Shown here: positions 1 through 11,788 of the stretch, piece by piece | Numbering within the stretch: position 1 is the stretch's first letter | Layout: every line of letters begins with the position of its first letter | Assembly (NCBI GenBank): GCA_016748015.1 | Contig: JAAOMT010000074.1 | Span: 109,533-173,532, forward strand | Source: Geosiphon pyriformis | Taxonomy: Eukaryota; Glomeromycota; Glomeromycetes; Archaeosporales; Geosiphonaceae | Direction: 5' to 3' | DNA length: 64,000 nucleotides | The notes under the pieces: model-generated | Told to the model about the DNA's origin: nothing | The model's input: the letters and a program-made list of their open reading frames with translations, nothing else | Databases searched by the model: none | Translations under genes and position numbers: made by a program

Positions 1-1770
1 CTAAAATATTTTGGATTTTCTGAATAATCTTAGATTTTTTGAAACATTTAGGATTTTCTAAAAAATTTTTTTTTCTCTTTTTTTATTCTAATTGGCTAAT
101 TTATAATCATGTGTTTTTTTTTTTTCGATTATGTATTATTTTTCTCTTTTCTAAGTGTAACAATATATAATAAAAAATAATACTATTTTTGACTAGAAAA
201 CTTTTAAACATTAAAAAAGATTGAATTTTTAAAGTTTTGTCTTAGTTTGATTTAAATCTGCTATCAAGTTTCTAAATAAAACAGCTTTTTGTTCTTTTAA
301 TTATTTTTTGGTTGTTAATTTTTAATATTTAAATGTTTTTAGTTCACATAATTTTAATTTGGTTTGTGCACAGCTATTAAATACTAATATGATCTGTTTT
401 TTTGTTTATATTGATAATTTTTTTAGTAATCTGAATATTTTTATAATAAGAGCTGATACAACAGCTTATTTTGAAAATATTAGTTTAAATTTGACTGTTA
501 AAATGTTTGAATTAGTTTTTTTTTACTATGGCTAAGTTGCAAACTATAGTGCTTGCTCTAAAATGTGTTTTTTATGTATGATTGATATATTTTCTAATAG
601 CTAAGCAGTTTTGAATATATGTTGTTTAATATTGGCTCTGATTTTACTAAACTTTTGTAATTGTTGTTAAGTTAAATATTAACATATTATGAATATTATT
701 AAGAATAGGAACTTAAATGTCAATTGGCACAAAATTAAAGACAATTCAAATATATTAGGCAATGAATTAATTAATGCTTTAACTAATATAATTTTATTTT
801 TAAATGTAGTGTTTTTAATTCATGTATAAAAATGTTTTGTTAAAGCTAATAATATGGTTGTTTCAAAGAATATAAAGCATTTTATTTATAGAGTTTTTTA
901 AATAATTTATTATGTTTATTAAAAAATTAGATATTTTAAATATTTATTTAATTAAAAATATAAATTGAGTCAGATTTTTGCTAGTATGGCATTTTAATTT
1001 TCATATGTTAGTAAAGTTTACAAGCAAAACCATAGCTGGTGCATATTTTTATTTTATAAAAACTCTATATTAAAAATTATCTGTAACTATTTGTAAACAT
1101 TTATATAACAAGTATTATTATAGTGTTTTATGTTTATTTTATAAAGATGTTAAGTTTTTAAATCATGTTTTTTTTTGCAAGTTGAATGATAAGTCTTATA
1201 AAAAACTGTTAAATATTTATATAACTATGTAAAAAACAGTTTTTGGTTTGCTTAAATCTTTTTTATGTATTTTTTATTGGCTTGTTTTGTATTATTTTGA
1301 TGTTTTAGTATATTTGGCTTTGTATAAGAAGTTTGTTTACAAAAATTGGTTTCAAGAGTCTTTTTCAATTTTTAAAAATACTAAAATTGCCAGTAAAAAA
1401 ATTGTGGATTTTGTGTATAGTTTGGATTTGGCTTATAGAAATAATATTTGGCTTGTTTATTTCAAGTATTAGGCTTTTATAAAAAAAAAATTTTATTCTA
1501 CATAATAATACTGTTTCTATTGTTGTTGTTAATCTGTTGTTTGTGTTGTTTAATAATAAGATACTTGGAATTATAAAGATCTTTGGGATTAGTTTTGGAA
1601 ACATGGTTTTTGTATGTATAGATACATAATATTGTCTTAATTGGCCTAAGTGGCTGGTTACATGTAGCTAAATACATGATTTACACTTAATTTAGATTAC
1701 TTAGTTTGATGTATTGTACTAGACAATGTTTAAACCTCACCCATTAAACGTAATAATAAAAAAACCAAAA
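1..1770 (+). mobile_element. Heavily decayed LINE 3' portion (RNase H/C-terminal region plus 3' UTR)
   Basis: Remnant of the same non-LTR retrotransposon family as the copies at 32.8-47.6 kb. The last 130 bases (about 1640-1768) align by eye with the 3' UTR of the copy ending near 47585: both carry a 'GGCTGGTTACATGTAG'-like block, then a 'TTAGTTTGATGTATTGTA'-like block, then an ATTAAA(C/T)GT-type end running into an A-rich tail. Upstream (about 1250-1475) a short frame still encodes the C-terminal block ending in IVDFVYSLDLAYRN. The rest is so T-rich that coding is lost. It continues past the left edge. Confidence 0.75.
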
Positions 1771-4700
1771 AGAATAAAAATTTATTTGTTAATTGTAAAT
1801 AATTTTATAAATAAACATTAATCAATTAATAATATATTTTGTTTTATAATATCATGAAAAAGCTTAAATTTATAAATGTATTTGTAAAAAACTAAAATTA
1901 AAATAATTATTATATAATATGTAATTACATCACAAATTATATTAAATTAATTATTAACTTATATATATATATATATTTGCATATTAATTAATCAAAAATA
2001 AATAAGGATATGTACAAAACAAATTATACAATTAATGTTATTAAAACTTTTTTTACAAATTAAATATTGTTTTTTGATTAATCAATCAACAATGTAAAAT
2101 TATATCATTTTTTAAGAAATATGCCCTGTTATTTTGCCATCAATTTTAAGCAACATATTTGTTCCTTCCACCCAACAATGCTGATAACACAAGATTCCGC
2201 AAACCGATCTATGTGTATCCACCATCTCGACGACCGCTAACTTCCTCCCCAATGATCAAAACCTCTATACCATGAGTTTCTTGATCGGATTTTTTAGGCG
2301 TGACTTGCGTATCCGGAAAGTTGTAATCATCGTTTATTTGCCTTTTTTCCCTTGAAGCGATCATTTAGATTTTTATTGCTGGTGAGTTTTACACCGCTTA
2401 AATGTTCAAAAGATCGCACAATCCGAAGCTGGAGAAACAGTAAACCGTAAGTATGGAACATATTAGTTGGTAATATGTTATAATCCACGGATGTAATACC
2501 TTTGTAATGAGCACCTGGTAAACCATGAAAATCAGGTCGTCAACTTCGGCAAAGTCTGGTAGGGTTAGGGTGGAGGAGTATCTTCGAATCCGGCACAGGA
2601 ATATCCAACAAGGAATTGAAGATATTGGGCTTGTAATAAAAGGTACCCTACCAGAATAAGATCTTCAGCTGGCAAGATTTGGTGAAGTTGATTTATTTTC
2701 TTATTTTTTGTGGTATTACTTTTGGCATCTTAAGCCCTTCATGTGCCAAATATTCGTGCCGTCTTCTCCGGCTCAGTCATGACCTTCGACAGCCGCGCTT
2801 AAAGTGTCGAAGACGGCGTGAGCTCGCACCCTTCTCGTCAGGAACGTGATTGTGATTTATGCCACCCTCCCCCTAAGGGAACGTGTGATGGATGAACCTT
2901 TCCATGTTCTTGATGCTATAATAACGCCTGTGAACATGAGGTCACCTTACAACTGTTCAGGTTTTTCTGTTACGCACAGATGGAAGAATCGTGCAAACAT
3001 AAGACTCACTAGGAAATGGAGTGTGTGAAGACGACAGGCTACTGCCTTTTTTTTTTTTGCCTCGTCTAGGCAAAGAGTGATGACAAACGGAAACGCGATT
3101 TTTTGAAGATTTTTCGCTGTGTGACGTTACGTGTTCACTCGAAGCAAGATTTTAAACCAAAATGACTATTTATCTTTTCGAAAGTTGATTAAACAAATAT
3201 AGAATGGGTCAATAATGTGGATCGCTAATATGCAGAGTGTCACTGATCGCGAAATTAATCAACCCCCAAATTGAAAGTGGTGATTTTTCTTTTGAGGCTT
3301 GGGATATTGCTTTTGTAATCCCTCACAACAGTGGGCTGTCCAAAACGAAGAATTAGTCATTCCCAAAAACTCCAGTTAAATATTGAGTAAATCGTAGAAA
3401 TTGAAATGATCACAATTGAGGCAGAGCAACTTTTACAAGTTGGGATCCCGAACTTCCAAATTGATTACTTCATTTAGCTGTCAATCGACAGAGATACAAT
3501 CGATTTAATTTGCCAATGGTAGGTCTCTACCGATTGGAAACTAGGTTAGAAGGCTTGCAAATTTTTGCAGACAAAGGATTTGGGTCATTCATCGAAAGAT
3601 AGTCATCAAGACGGAGGCTCGTAAAAGAAAATTGATAGTCATCTTCGTGGGGCTAGCTATCAGATCAAAATGGGGCACATCTTGCGCCACGGTTTTCAAA
3701 TTTGTACTTGTGAGATGCCAATTACGAAGTAACACGTATAGCTTATCAAGTTGTGTTATGATTAAGTGAAAAATGGCATCGATTATTCGAAGATTCTATT
3801 GTTATGATCAATGAAATCAATATTCGGGTCAGACCATTTTTACTCGATTGTTCTTTGAATGCAGTCTAGTCTCTTTTAATTCCACCATATTAGTTTCGCT
3901 GACCTTATTTCTGTAGATTTCGATTCATGACTTGCGATCTTTTCAATGCAGAATCGTTGGGTTGCGCTTTTCTCGCCTACTAAGAACAAAATAGTTGAAG
4001 TTGTTGAGCTGGCCGAGATGCTAAGGAAATTTCAGGGAGATTTGGTGAATAAAGGTCATTATTCAAAGAGAGAGCGAACAAAACATTCTGTAAAAGCATA
4101 GTTATTATGTTACAGCAGCAGCAGGATCAGATCCAGCTAACAATCATCATTAGCTAAACCAATCTTGTTGGTTTTTGGACATTCCGACTTTCAAGCTAAC
4201 GGCATGTTTCGCACTTCAAACCCTCTCTATCGAAATCTAAATGTCAAATGTGGGATATAATTAGGAAGTGCAGAAAAATCGAAGCTTTTTTTTAGTATTT
4301 GAATCGCGATTTCTCTTGAAGATAAAATGAGGAAAATCAACGCTTTACCCCTTTTTTATCGGAAGACGTCGCGCTCTGAAATGAAACTAAAATTTATACT
4401 CATTGAAGCTCATCTGTTGAAATCTTGAGAGAATATTTCGTCACTTTTAACTAGGAAAAAATGTCAAATTAATGCCATTCCATCAAAACTATCCAAATTA
4501 GGGGGTAATTAAGGCCTGGAAAAGTGGTCATAAAGGTTCTTTTGTGGTTCCTAATGTAAAGTAATTGTTATTCTACCTATTTTCCTCCTTGATCCATTGA
4601 TAATTGAGATATACTAAGACTATATGAAAATCAACGAATTGCGCCAGGTATTACTGGCTTAGAGAACTAAACCTGAGGAAGATCAACTAAGCTAACCATA

Positions 4701-4946
4701 AAAATGGTAGCCTTGGGCATACTAGATGAGGAAATCCTTTTGTTTCATCTCAATAATGTGAAGGGAGAAATGAAAGGGCGCATTGAGTTTTAGAAATATT
4801 ATCTTTCAGTGTATAAAATAATAAAAGGAGATTCGGAAAAAATGTTCGCAATAATATCCCGGCTTTTCCAAAGAAATCTATATATACAAGGAAGGGGTAA
4901 TCAAGTTTGCAGGTTTCCTGTCAACTTTTACCTGGCGTGGTTTGTT
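1771..4946. other. Intergenic, no gene seen
   Basis: About 3.2 kb between the LINE remnant and the 3' end of the LAMMER kinase. 1771-2100 is strongly AT-rich. From about 2100 on the base composition is like that of the gene-bearing DNA, but only short frames without recognisable domains occur on either strand. The part next to 4947 probably holds the kinase 3' UTR. A compact hairpin lies at 2784-2812. Confidence 0.6.
2784..2812. other. Perfect 8-bp hairpin inside a nested inverted repeat
   Basis: CTTCGACA (2784-2791) and TGTCGAAG (2805-2812) form an 8-bp stem with a 13-base GC-rich loop. The right arm continues as GAAGACGGC, which is also the reverse complement of GCCGTCTTC at 2758-2766, so two alternative pairings are possible. 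Function unknown. Confidence 0.5.
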
Positions 4947-7524
4947 TCACCGAAATTGTCTGCCATCGTTATCAAATACCATATAAAAAAATGGGTGACG
5001 TAAAGCTTGGCGTGTTGTAAGCCTTGCGGTGGGCTCATAATCCAAGAGTCGCAAGACCAAATCATAAAACTGCTTATTGAAGGCGCAAAGATGCGGTTTT
5101 ATAATATCCTAAAAAAATGTGGGAATGAGATTCTGAGTAAGTATCGATTAAGTTCATGGGATAAAAGTAAAATTTACTAGGTACCTTCAAACTATGTAAT
5201 TCTCTTACATATTTCTTACTTTGACGATTCGTATCTGGATTTGGATAGTTTAATTTGCCGTTTTTGAAATATTTTGCTTGCGGATGTCGGCTGTTTAAAA
5301 AACCAAGAACAAAAGGGATGTTACGAAAACGTAGTATTGACAACAGAAATTCTGAACCTTGGAATCATAACCTACCCTGCACGAAGGATTAATCTTTCTG
5401 GAATTTTGCCAAGTACTTGTTCCATCATCGCCAGATGTTCCAAGTTTTCATGAGTTTGAAAAAGGGCTTCTCCGGTAAATAGTTCCACCAGAATACACCC
5501 AATAGACCAAAGGTCACAAGGGTAGGACCATCCAAGCCCTTAGATAATAAATGATGATCGTTTCATATTGAAAAGAAATTCGAACCAAGAAAATGGGACA
5601 AATCAACACATACCTAATATGACCTCAGGAGCACGGTAATGTCGTGTTGAAACGACGGAAGAATGATACTCATCATCAAATGTGGCACTACCAAAGTCGA
5701 TAAGACGTATGTCGGAGTTATACAATTCACGAATATCTTTTCTTCCCTATGGTGAAGATTTATTGAAATTGAACATCACACTTGAAAAAAATACTACTTT
5801 CTACCTAAAACTTACCTTTGACGGTATACTTCTGTAATGATCGGTGTCTAACAGAATATTTTCAGGTTTTAAATCAGTATGAACCAAGCCCAGGTTATGT
5901 AAAACTAGAGATCGTTAAATGAAGTTTTTGATGTTAAAGAATGTTTTATTCGTGTCAGGAAGCAAATGATATTCGTGGTAATCTGAAAAGCATACAGTCC
6001 ACTGAGGATAGGAGTTGTTTCGCGATGTGCTGGATTTGATTTAAGGGAAATGGGTTGAAATCATTTGCTTTGAGGAAGTCAAACAGAGAGGATCCAAGCA
6101 AATCAAAGACCATGCATATATGATTGCGAAAATCGAAACAATCACGAAGATGAATACATCGGCTTAAGGTTTCAAAAATTAATCCGTTATTTGTTCAAAT
6201 GCTTTTAGATTTCAAAAAATAATTTGAAATCCTTACTTAAGATTTTCAGGATCTTTTTGCTTTATGCATTCTAAAACTCGGATTTCAATCTTGCTGGCAT
6301 CACGATATTTTTGTACGGCACGAATAATTTTGATTGCTACGTGCCGATTGTTGGCACGATCCCAGCATTGGACTACTTTTCCAAAAGTGCCTTGTCCAAG
6401 AAGACGAATGATCTTATCTTGATAAACAGAAATTATGATATAAATTAAATATCACTCGATGAGATTAGGGAAAATGCAGAAGGAAACCATTCTTACATCT
6501 TGAGGTCAAATCATCACCAGGATGCACGATGTAATGACCATCTTTATCGTCATATACAGGCATAGGTGGTAGGCGGGATGAAGCCCCGGAAGAATATGAC
6601 TGAAATGAATAGTAATAACCCTAGGTTTAATTTAGAAAATTAAAAATCGTGCTTATATGGGCACTAAAATTCTATATATATATCTTCAAGATCTTTCTAT
6701 AGTTTCAAGTATAGGAAGGAATCAAAATTTCTAATTGATTCTGGTTCAATATAGCCAAGTTTCGGGAAATCATACTTTTGATAGGTGAAAAATTGAATTT
6801 TTCCATAATGGATGAATACACGTCTTTAACTCGGTCGAATAGTTTCATATATATCATCTGCAGTTGCTTTCCGAAATAAATTTTCTAGAAAAATGGGAAT
6901 AATTCCATTCTGGTGTTGTATCTTCGGGATCAATTGATTGGAAAATGATATGCATTTACAAACGACCATCCATCAATAGGAAATCGCTAACCGGGTAAAC
7001 ACATCATCGAATTGTGGGCTCCAGGTTCAAGTAAATTCAACCCCAATGTATCGGTAATTACGAGGCATAAAGAGGCTTACCTCTCTACTCGGTATCTGTT
7101 CGCGATATAGGTGGGATGTTGAAGCATGTGAACTTGTAGATATATAAGATCGATAAGAATTGTCGTTATAACTAGGATTATAAGGTGCGTAGTTTTGTGA
7201 TAAAGGAACTTCCCCCTTTCTTCGTCGCTTAGTCATAGGTACCGTTGAAATTTGCTGCGTCGGTAGTTGAGGGTGTGGATAATAAGTATAGGCTGAGGGT
7301 AGCGGAGGCGTTCGCCTTGTACGTTTCATTCCTCTGTCCACTAGAGGTGCTAGCGGACGTATTTGCTGATTAACAGGGGGGGTTGGTGAATCCTCAATTA
7401 CAATAATCTCTTGAGGATATCCGTTTCGGTAGAATTCTTCACGCCAGTTTGGGTTTGGTGGCCGTTTGCGTCGTGGTGCCCGAGTAGGTCTGTTTGTAGT
7501 TGCACTCATAGTTAGAGATGACAT
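4947..7524 (-). CDS. LAMMER (CLK/KNS1-type) dual-specificity protein kinase
   Basis: Nine exons give 515 aa: 7524-7081, 6599-6497, 6417-6237, 6162-5996, 5904-5816, 5746-5614, 5538-5376, 5290-5185, 5108-4947. Residues 1-180 are a basic, Pro/Ser-rich tail; the kinase domain runs from about 183 to 505. Visible motifs are the glycine loop GQGTFG (190-195), VAIK lysine (212), the family's catalytic loop HTDLKPEN (307-314), DFG (345-347) and STRHYRAPE (361-369). The LAMMER signature reads EHLAMMEQ (406-413), with Gln where EHLAMMER has Arg. Kinases of this family phosphorylate SR-type splicing factors and, in yeasts, link growth and stress signals. The 5'-flanking region 7525-8491 is its likely promoter. 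The family call is secure; the yeast-like role is inferred. Confidence 0.96.
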
Positions 7525-8491
7525 TTATACAAATTAGAAAACCTTTGACGAGTCGAGAGAGTAGGATTTTGAGAATGAATAGGTAGGACAAGTAGTTCAA
7601 GATAGAAGGTTTGAACAGTCGACAACCCGATATTTTTTCCTGTGAAGGTGATAAAATATATATGGGAAAAGCCTACACTTGTGAAAATGTCTTTAAAAAG
7701 GTCGCTCTATATAAATTGACACATATAATATTGACAAACTAAACTAGTTTTAGTCCGATTCGAACTACTGGTATCCACGTTTGAGTTTAGAAAAGATCAA
7801 ATTAGCCAAACAGATTCTAGGAATCTTGGTTACACGAGGCTTCCGGTTGTAACCGGGGTTCAAACTGAAGCCCCCTATAAAAATAGGGCTGTTTCCTACA
7901 TCAAGAAGAGGCTAACCATAATTATCAGATAATTATATATTCTCGGCGTGAAGGGTCAGTTATTTGTTAAGCTATTTCACTGTTGATGATCCAAGAAATT
8001 TTCATCCTAAAAAAAAAAAGAAAAGGAGATTGTGATTTCTCTTGGGAGCATATCATCTTTTAAATATATGCAGTTGGGGTGATATTTGATGCAACTTCCA
8101 ATCTTATTCTTTGTTTCTAATTATTGATGTTATCTAAAGATGTTTTGCTGAAAAATTTAGCCTAAGGCTGTGAAAAGACGTTATCTTGGTTGAAGATATA
8201 TTTTTGAAAATATCTCATCATTCAGAAGAATGAAACCATCATTATATTGAATACCTTCGAAGCAGCATATTATTCTATGGATCCCAAGCATTGATTCAAT
8301 TTTCCAATTTTTTTTTTCAAAATTTTGGGATGCATTTTATAAGAGCTCAAAGAGCTGTGGAGAGCGCGATAATTTTAATTCTATAAGTATGTCTAATAAA
8401 AAACATGTTTGAAACAATGATTCACAAAAGATTTTACCATGGAAAACTCAAAGTTTTTGTATCGATGCGCATGAAAGCTTCCTAACATCCG
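7525..8491. promoter_or_regulatory. Upstream region of the kinase gene with nested inverted repeats
   Basis: No coding frame is supported here. It separates the kinase start (7524) from the LSM7 stop (8492), so it should hold the kinase promoter and the LSM7 3' UTR. A cluster of inverted repeats lies at 7838-7888: GGCTTC/GAAGCC outside, CCGGTT/AACCGG inside, followed by CCCTAT-aaaa-ATAGGG. Confidence 0.5.
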
Positions 8492-9224
8492 TTATTGCAC
8501 AAAGGGATTGGCAATCTCTTCGGTCCCGTCTACCGGAGATATTAATATAACAGCAGGTCCACGACATACAATCAGGCCCAAGTTACGCAATTCATTTGTT
8601 AGGCGATTATCTTCCAGATCTGGTCGTGTATTTTTTGAAAAAGCGAAGCCGAGTATTCCAAAATGCCAAAATAAGAAAAAGGTCAAATTATAGAAAAACT
8701 GTAAATTGGAATTAATTTATGATTGAATTATGTAAGAAGTTTACCACGTAACTGTTCTTCAGTATCGTCTAAGACGAGATTCAATAATGGGTCAAAGCCT
8801 TTTAACGATCCGGTTACTTGATTTTTCGTCAGAGAAAAGAGAATAATAAAAAGTAACTACAATAAGTTAATTTTCGTTAATTCCTCGAACCAACCCTCCG
8901 TGACATTCCTTACGCTTTTACCGTCCTCTCTTTACCCGCGACACTGAAATTTTATTACTAACCTTCCCTGCCTCCGTTAAACTTTACTCGAATCTTTTTG
9001 TCCATATACTTTGCCAAATCTAATATTGATTCTTTTTTAAATTTTTGATCAGATCCAAATACGTTCCCTCCTCCTCTACCACCGCCTCGCCCTCCACGAC
9101 CACCACTTCCTCGTAAGTTGTGACCTCTTGAGCGACCCTAAAGTAATTTGATTATCTTGGAATTCGAGGGGACAACGCACACGAACTCAACATTAAAAAC
9201 AGTTGGACGTACTCTTTCGGACAT
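8492..9224 (-). CDS. LSM7: U6 snRNA-associated Sm-like protein LSM7
   Basis: Four exons (9224-9213, 9137-8963, 8816-8745, 8619-8492) encode 128 aa. Exon 1 is only 12 bases (Met-Ser-Glu-Arg). Residues 5-35 are an Arg/Gly-rich tract; the Sm fold follows from the KESILDLAKYMDKKIRVKF block, with Sm1 continuing into TGSLKGFDPLLNLVLDD and Sm2 as LGLIVCRGPAVILISP. LSM7 is one of seven subunits of the cytoplasmic Lsm1-7 ring (mRNA decapping) and the nuclear Lsm2-8 ring (U6 snRNA). The RGG-like N-terminal extension is longer than I expect for the family. The start is supported by the donor GTACGT just after it. It is divergent from the gene at 9399 across 174 bases. Confidence 0.93.
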
Positions 9225-9398
9225 GTTTGTTTGTAGTTGCAACTATGTATAAAGACCTGAAGAACCAAGCTCTAAACTTAGCCAATCAAATTGATGGGTG
9301 TATATCAAATCACTTGAGATCATCAATCTGCATTTTTTTATAAAACCTAGATGCGAACTGGGAGTCAATGCTCACACCCTTAAAAACTAGTCGAAAAA
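9225..9398. promoter_or_regulatory. Compact divergent promoter between LSM7 and an unrecognised ORF
   Basis: Only 174 bases separate the two start codons, so both promoters must share this space. A T-rich stretch with TTTATAAAA (about 9337-9345) could serve as a TATA element for the rightward gene. Inference from spacing. Confidence 0.45.
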
Positions 9399-9746
9399 AT
9401 GTCACGTCCCACCCAAGCTACGCCCCACTCTCGAGATTTTACGCGTTACCAATACTTTGCTATCACTTTAAATTCACCAGTTTCTAATTTTCAATCAAAA
9501 CTTGCTACCTTTTTCCCTAAACTGGAATATGTAGGCCAGGTTGGAGAGTTGATAGACGTTGTAGAAGTGCGAATTGCAAAAGAAAAATTGAAGATTGAAA
9601 CCAATAAAGTTGAAGATGAGTCAGTTAATGAATTCGTGGAAAATTCAACTATTAGAATTGATGAAATTAAGAAGGGTTTAGAAGAATTGAGGGAGGTTGA
9701 AACGGTTGAGGTTCAAATTCCCAGAATACGAACGAAAAGGGTGTAA
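9399..9746 (+). CDS. Unrecognised small protein (115 aa)
   Basis: A single uninterrupted frame with an ATG shortly after a possible TATA box and a stop 36 bases before an AATAAA-like signal (about 9771). I do not recognise the family. The N-terminal half (about 1-50) has a globular look, with aromatic-rich FTRYQYFAITLNSP; the second half (about 50-110) is highly charged, Glu/Lys/Val-rich and probably helical, ending in basic RIRTKRV. No signal peptide or membrane segment is seen. Codon use is like that of the neighbours. It could be a real small gene sharing a promoter with LSM7. Confidence 0.6.
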   Translation: MSRPTQATPHSRDFTRYQYFAITLNSPVSNFQSKLATFFPKLEYVGQVGELIDVVEVRIAKEKLKIETNKVEDESVNEFVENSTIRIDEIKKGLEELREVETVEVQIPRIRTKRV

Positions 9747-9834
9747 TAACTGATTTTAAATCAACCAATTCAATAAAAAATTTGACAATTTATTCCCAGT
9801 TGAAATTGTATAAAACTTCAATTTCTTTGATGGA

Positions 9835-9915
<81 letters not shown>

Positions 9916-9937
9916 TATCATTATCATTATCATCATC
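9835..9937. repeat. (CAT)n microsatellite
   Basis: About 27 perfect CAT/ATC units followed by interrupted TATCAT units. It lies just after the 115-aa ORF. The poly-isoleucine frame through it is an artefact of the repeat. Confidence 0.95.
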
Positions 9938-10659
9938 CTAATTCAAAGGATCATGGACGACTTCATAACACTTGGCGCTAATCAAATGATTTTAAATGAA
10001 AATCTAAGCTATTGTCGAAAATATGATCATTGAATCTTTGAGTTAGTCTCATCTGCACGTAAGTTAACGTTTCTCCGATGATCAAGGCAGTCGTGATTAA
10101 GATGAGGAAGAAAGAACCCTAGTTTTCAGTGCCTGAAAACGTGATTGTTACACAAATAATCCGACATTATTTGGAGAGATCATTATGACGCATCTAGATC
10201 GATTATTGAATCGCATTCAAATCATAAAGAAACGCCCCGCATTCAAGAAAAGGCTGGGTTTCAGCCACGGGTAAAGGGAAAATTCGTTGGGCTTTTTTTT
10301 TTATCATAATTGTTTACAAACAGAAGCTTTTTCTGATAGCCATCTTTTTCCATTGATCGGTTTGAAGAATCTATTAAAGATCTCCATTTTAGACTAAATA
10401 GTAACATGAAAGGGTTTAAGGTTCTTCCGAATCTTCCGAATAGGGATACTTGGAAGCAAAATTTAATAAAAGTTTTGATTGGACTAAAAAATTAAAATTT
10501 AGTCCCAATCACCATTAACATTGATCATCCATGCGGCTTAACAAAATTCCAATGGTGAAAGTATTTTAGTTTTATTTTCATAAATAAATAATCTAAAACT
10601 GGAAATTAGCTAACGCAATCTTATATCATCACAGCTTACATATCAAAGTTCACGTTTCA
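9938..10659. other. Intergenic, upstream of endonuclease V
   Basis: No supported gene. Holds the endonuclease V promoter; a TTTTTTTTTATCATAA tract lies near 10296. Nothing else recognised. Confidence 0.5.
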
Positions 10660-11051
10660 ATGAATACAATGCTTGAAAACCACCAAGATGCTAATAGTGT
10701 AACCACTCTCACTTTGGAACAAAGAAATGCTTGGGCAAGGTGAAAAGAAGATATCTTTTTTTTAAAGAAGGTTTTGCTTATCCCATCCCCTGATATTAAA
10801 ACAAATTTTATATTCATCAGGGAACAAATCGAATTGAAAGCCCGATTGATAGAGTTTGATGATTTTGACTTTGAAAAAATAATAAAAGAGAATGAAAGTT
10901 TTTTCTTTTCTAATTTGAATTACATTGGTGGAGTAGATATTAGTTTTGTACAGGATAATGACGAAGATGCAGTCGCCTCGTTGGTTGTTTTGAAATTTCC
11001 AAGTTTAGAGGTAATGAATTGTTTAAAAAAAAAATCAGATTAATAATAATA

Positions 11052-11089
<38 letters not shown>

Positions 11090-11788
11090 TTTTCAAAAAG
11101 AAAATAACAACTCTTTTGGTCTAGGTTGTGTATGAAGATTTTAAAGCATTAAAAATGAATCTTCCTTACATAGCAGGATTTCTGGCTTTTCGTGAAGTAT
11201 TACCTTTATTGGATTTAATTGAAAAATTAAAATCTACCAATAGTGATATATTTCCACAAGTGATCCTGGTAGATGGGAATGGAGTTTTGCATCCACGACG
11301 GTTTGGTTTAGCCAGTCATTTGGGTGTTTTGGCAAATGTTCCAACTGTGGGTGTTGGTAAGAATTTTTTACAGATTGACGATGGGGAACATTTAACAATG
11401 GCTCATATGAAGAAAATATCAAAGGAGGTGTTGAATAAGGGAGGTGACGTTTATTATTTGAAAGGAGATTCGGGAAGCTTATGGGGTGCGGTAAGTTTTA
11501 TGATTTTATATTTTATAATGGGAGCATTGTATTGAAATTGGGAATAATCGATATAACCTTAATGTTATTTCCTACTTTTCATAGGCAGTTAGAAGTTTAG
11601 ATAATACTACAAATCCAATATTTGTTTCAGTTGGACATCGAATAAGTTTAGAGAGCGCAATTCAACTAGTCTTACAATGTTGTAGGTTTCGTGTACCAGA
11701 ACCGACACGTCAGGCAGATCTTCGTTCAAGAGAATTTATCCGAAAACGACTAAATCTTACGATCAACTTATCAGGCGATACAACTTAA
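10660..11788 (+). CDS. Endonuclease V (deoxyinosine/inosine-specific nuclease)
   Basis: Four exons (10660-10739, 10821-11010, 11125-11490, 11585-11788) give 279 aa, close to animal ENDOV length. Family blocks are in order: GGVDISF, with metal-binding Asp66; [10 protein letters not shown], with Glu114; LVDGNG, with Asp140; [26 protein letters not shown]; then [11 protein letters not shown] and [11 protein letters not shown] near the C-terminus. The three acidic residues match the catalytic D-E-D set of bacterial Nfi. Bacterial enzymes repair deaminated adenine in DNA; the human enzyme cleaves inosine-containing RNA, so the fungal substrate is uncertain. The ATG at 10660 is chosen because exon 1 joins in phase to a REQIELKA block typical of the family N-terminus. 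Intron 2 contains an (AAT)n microsatellite. Confidence 0.95.
11041..11088. repeat. (AAT)n microsatellite inside endonuclease V intron 2
   Basis: Run of AAT/TAA units with one early interruption, filling much of the 114-base intron 11011-11124. Confidence 0.9.

Noticed and set aside
2846-3028. 60-aa frame in the left intergenic region
   Set aside because: Short, no recognisable motif, no promoter or neighbour support.
7746-7765. tRNA-like T-arm (reverse strand AGTTCGAATCGG)
   Set aside because: No acceptor stem, anticodon arm or D arm can be built around it.
8508-8693. Plus-strand frame over the last LSM7 exon
   Set aside because: Antisense shadow of the conserved Sm2 motif exon.
9782-10033. 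Open frame with a long poly-isoleucine run
   Set aside because: It is a translation of the (CAT)n/(ATC)n microsatellite with no domain at either end.
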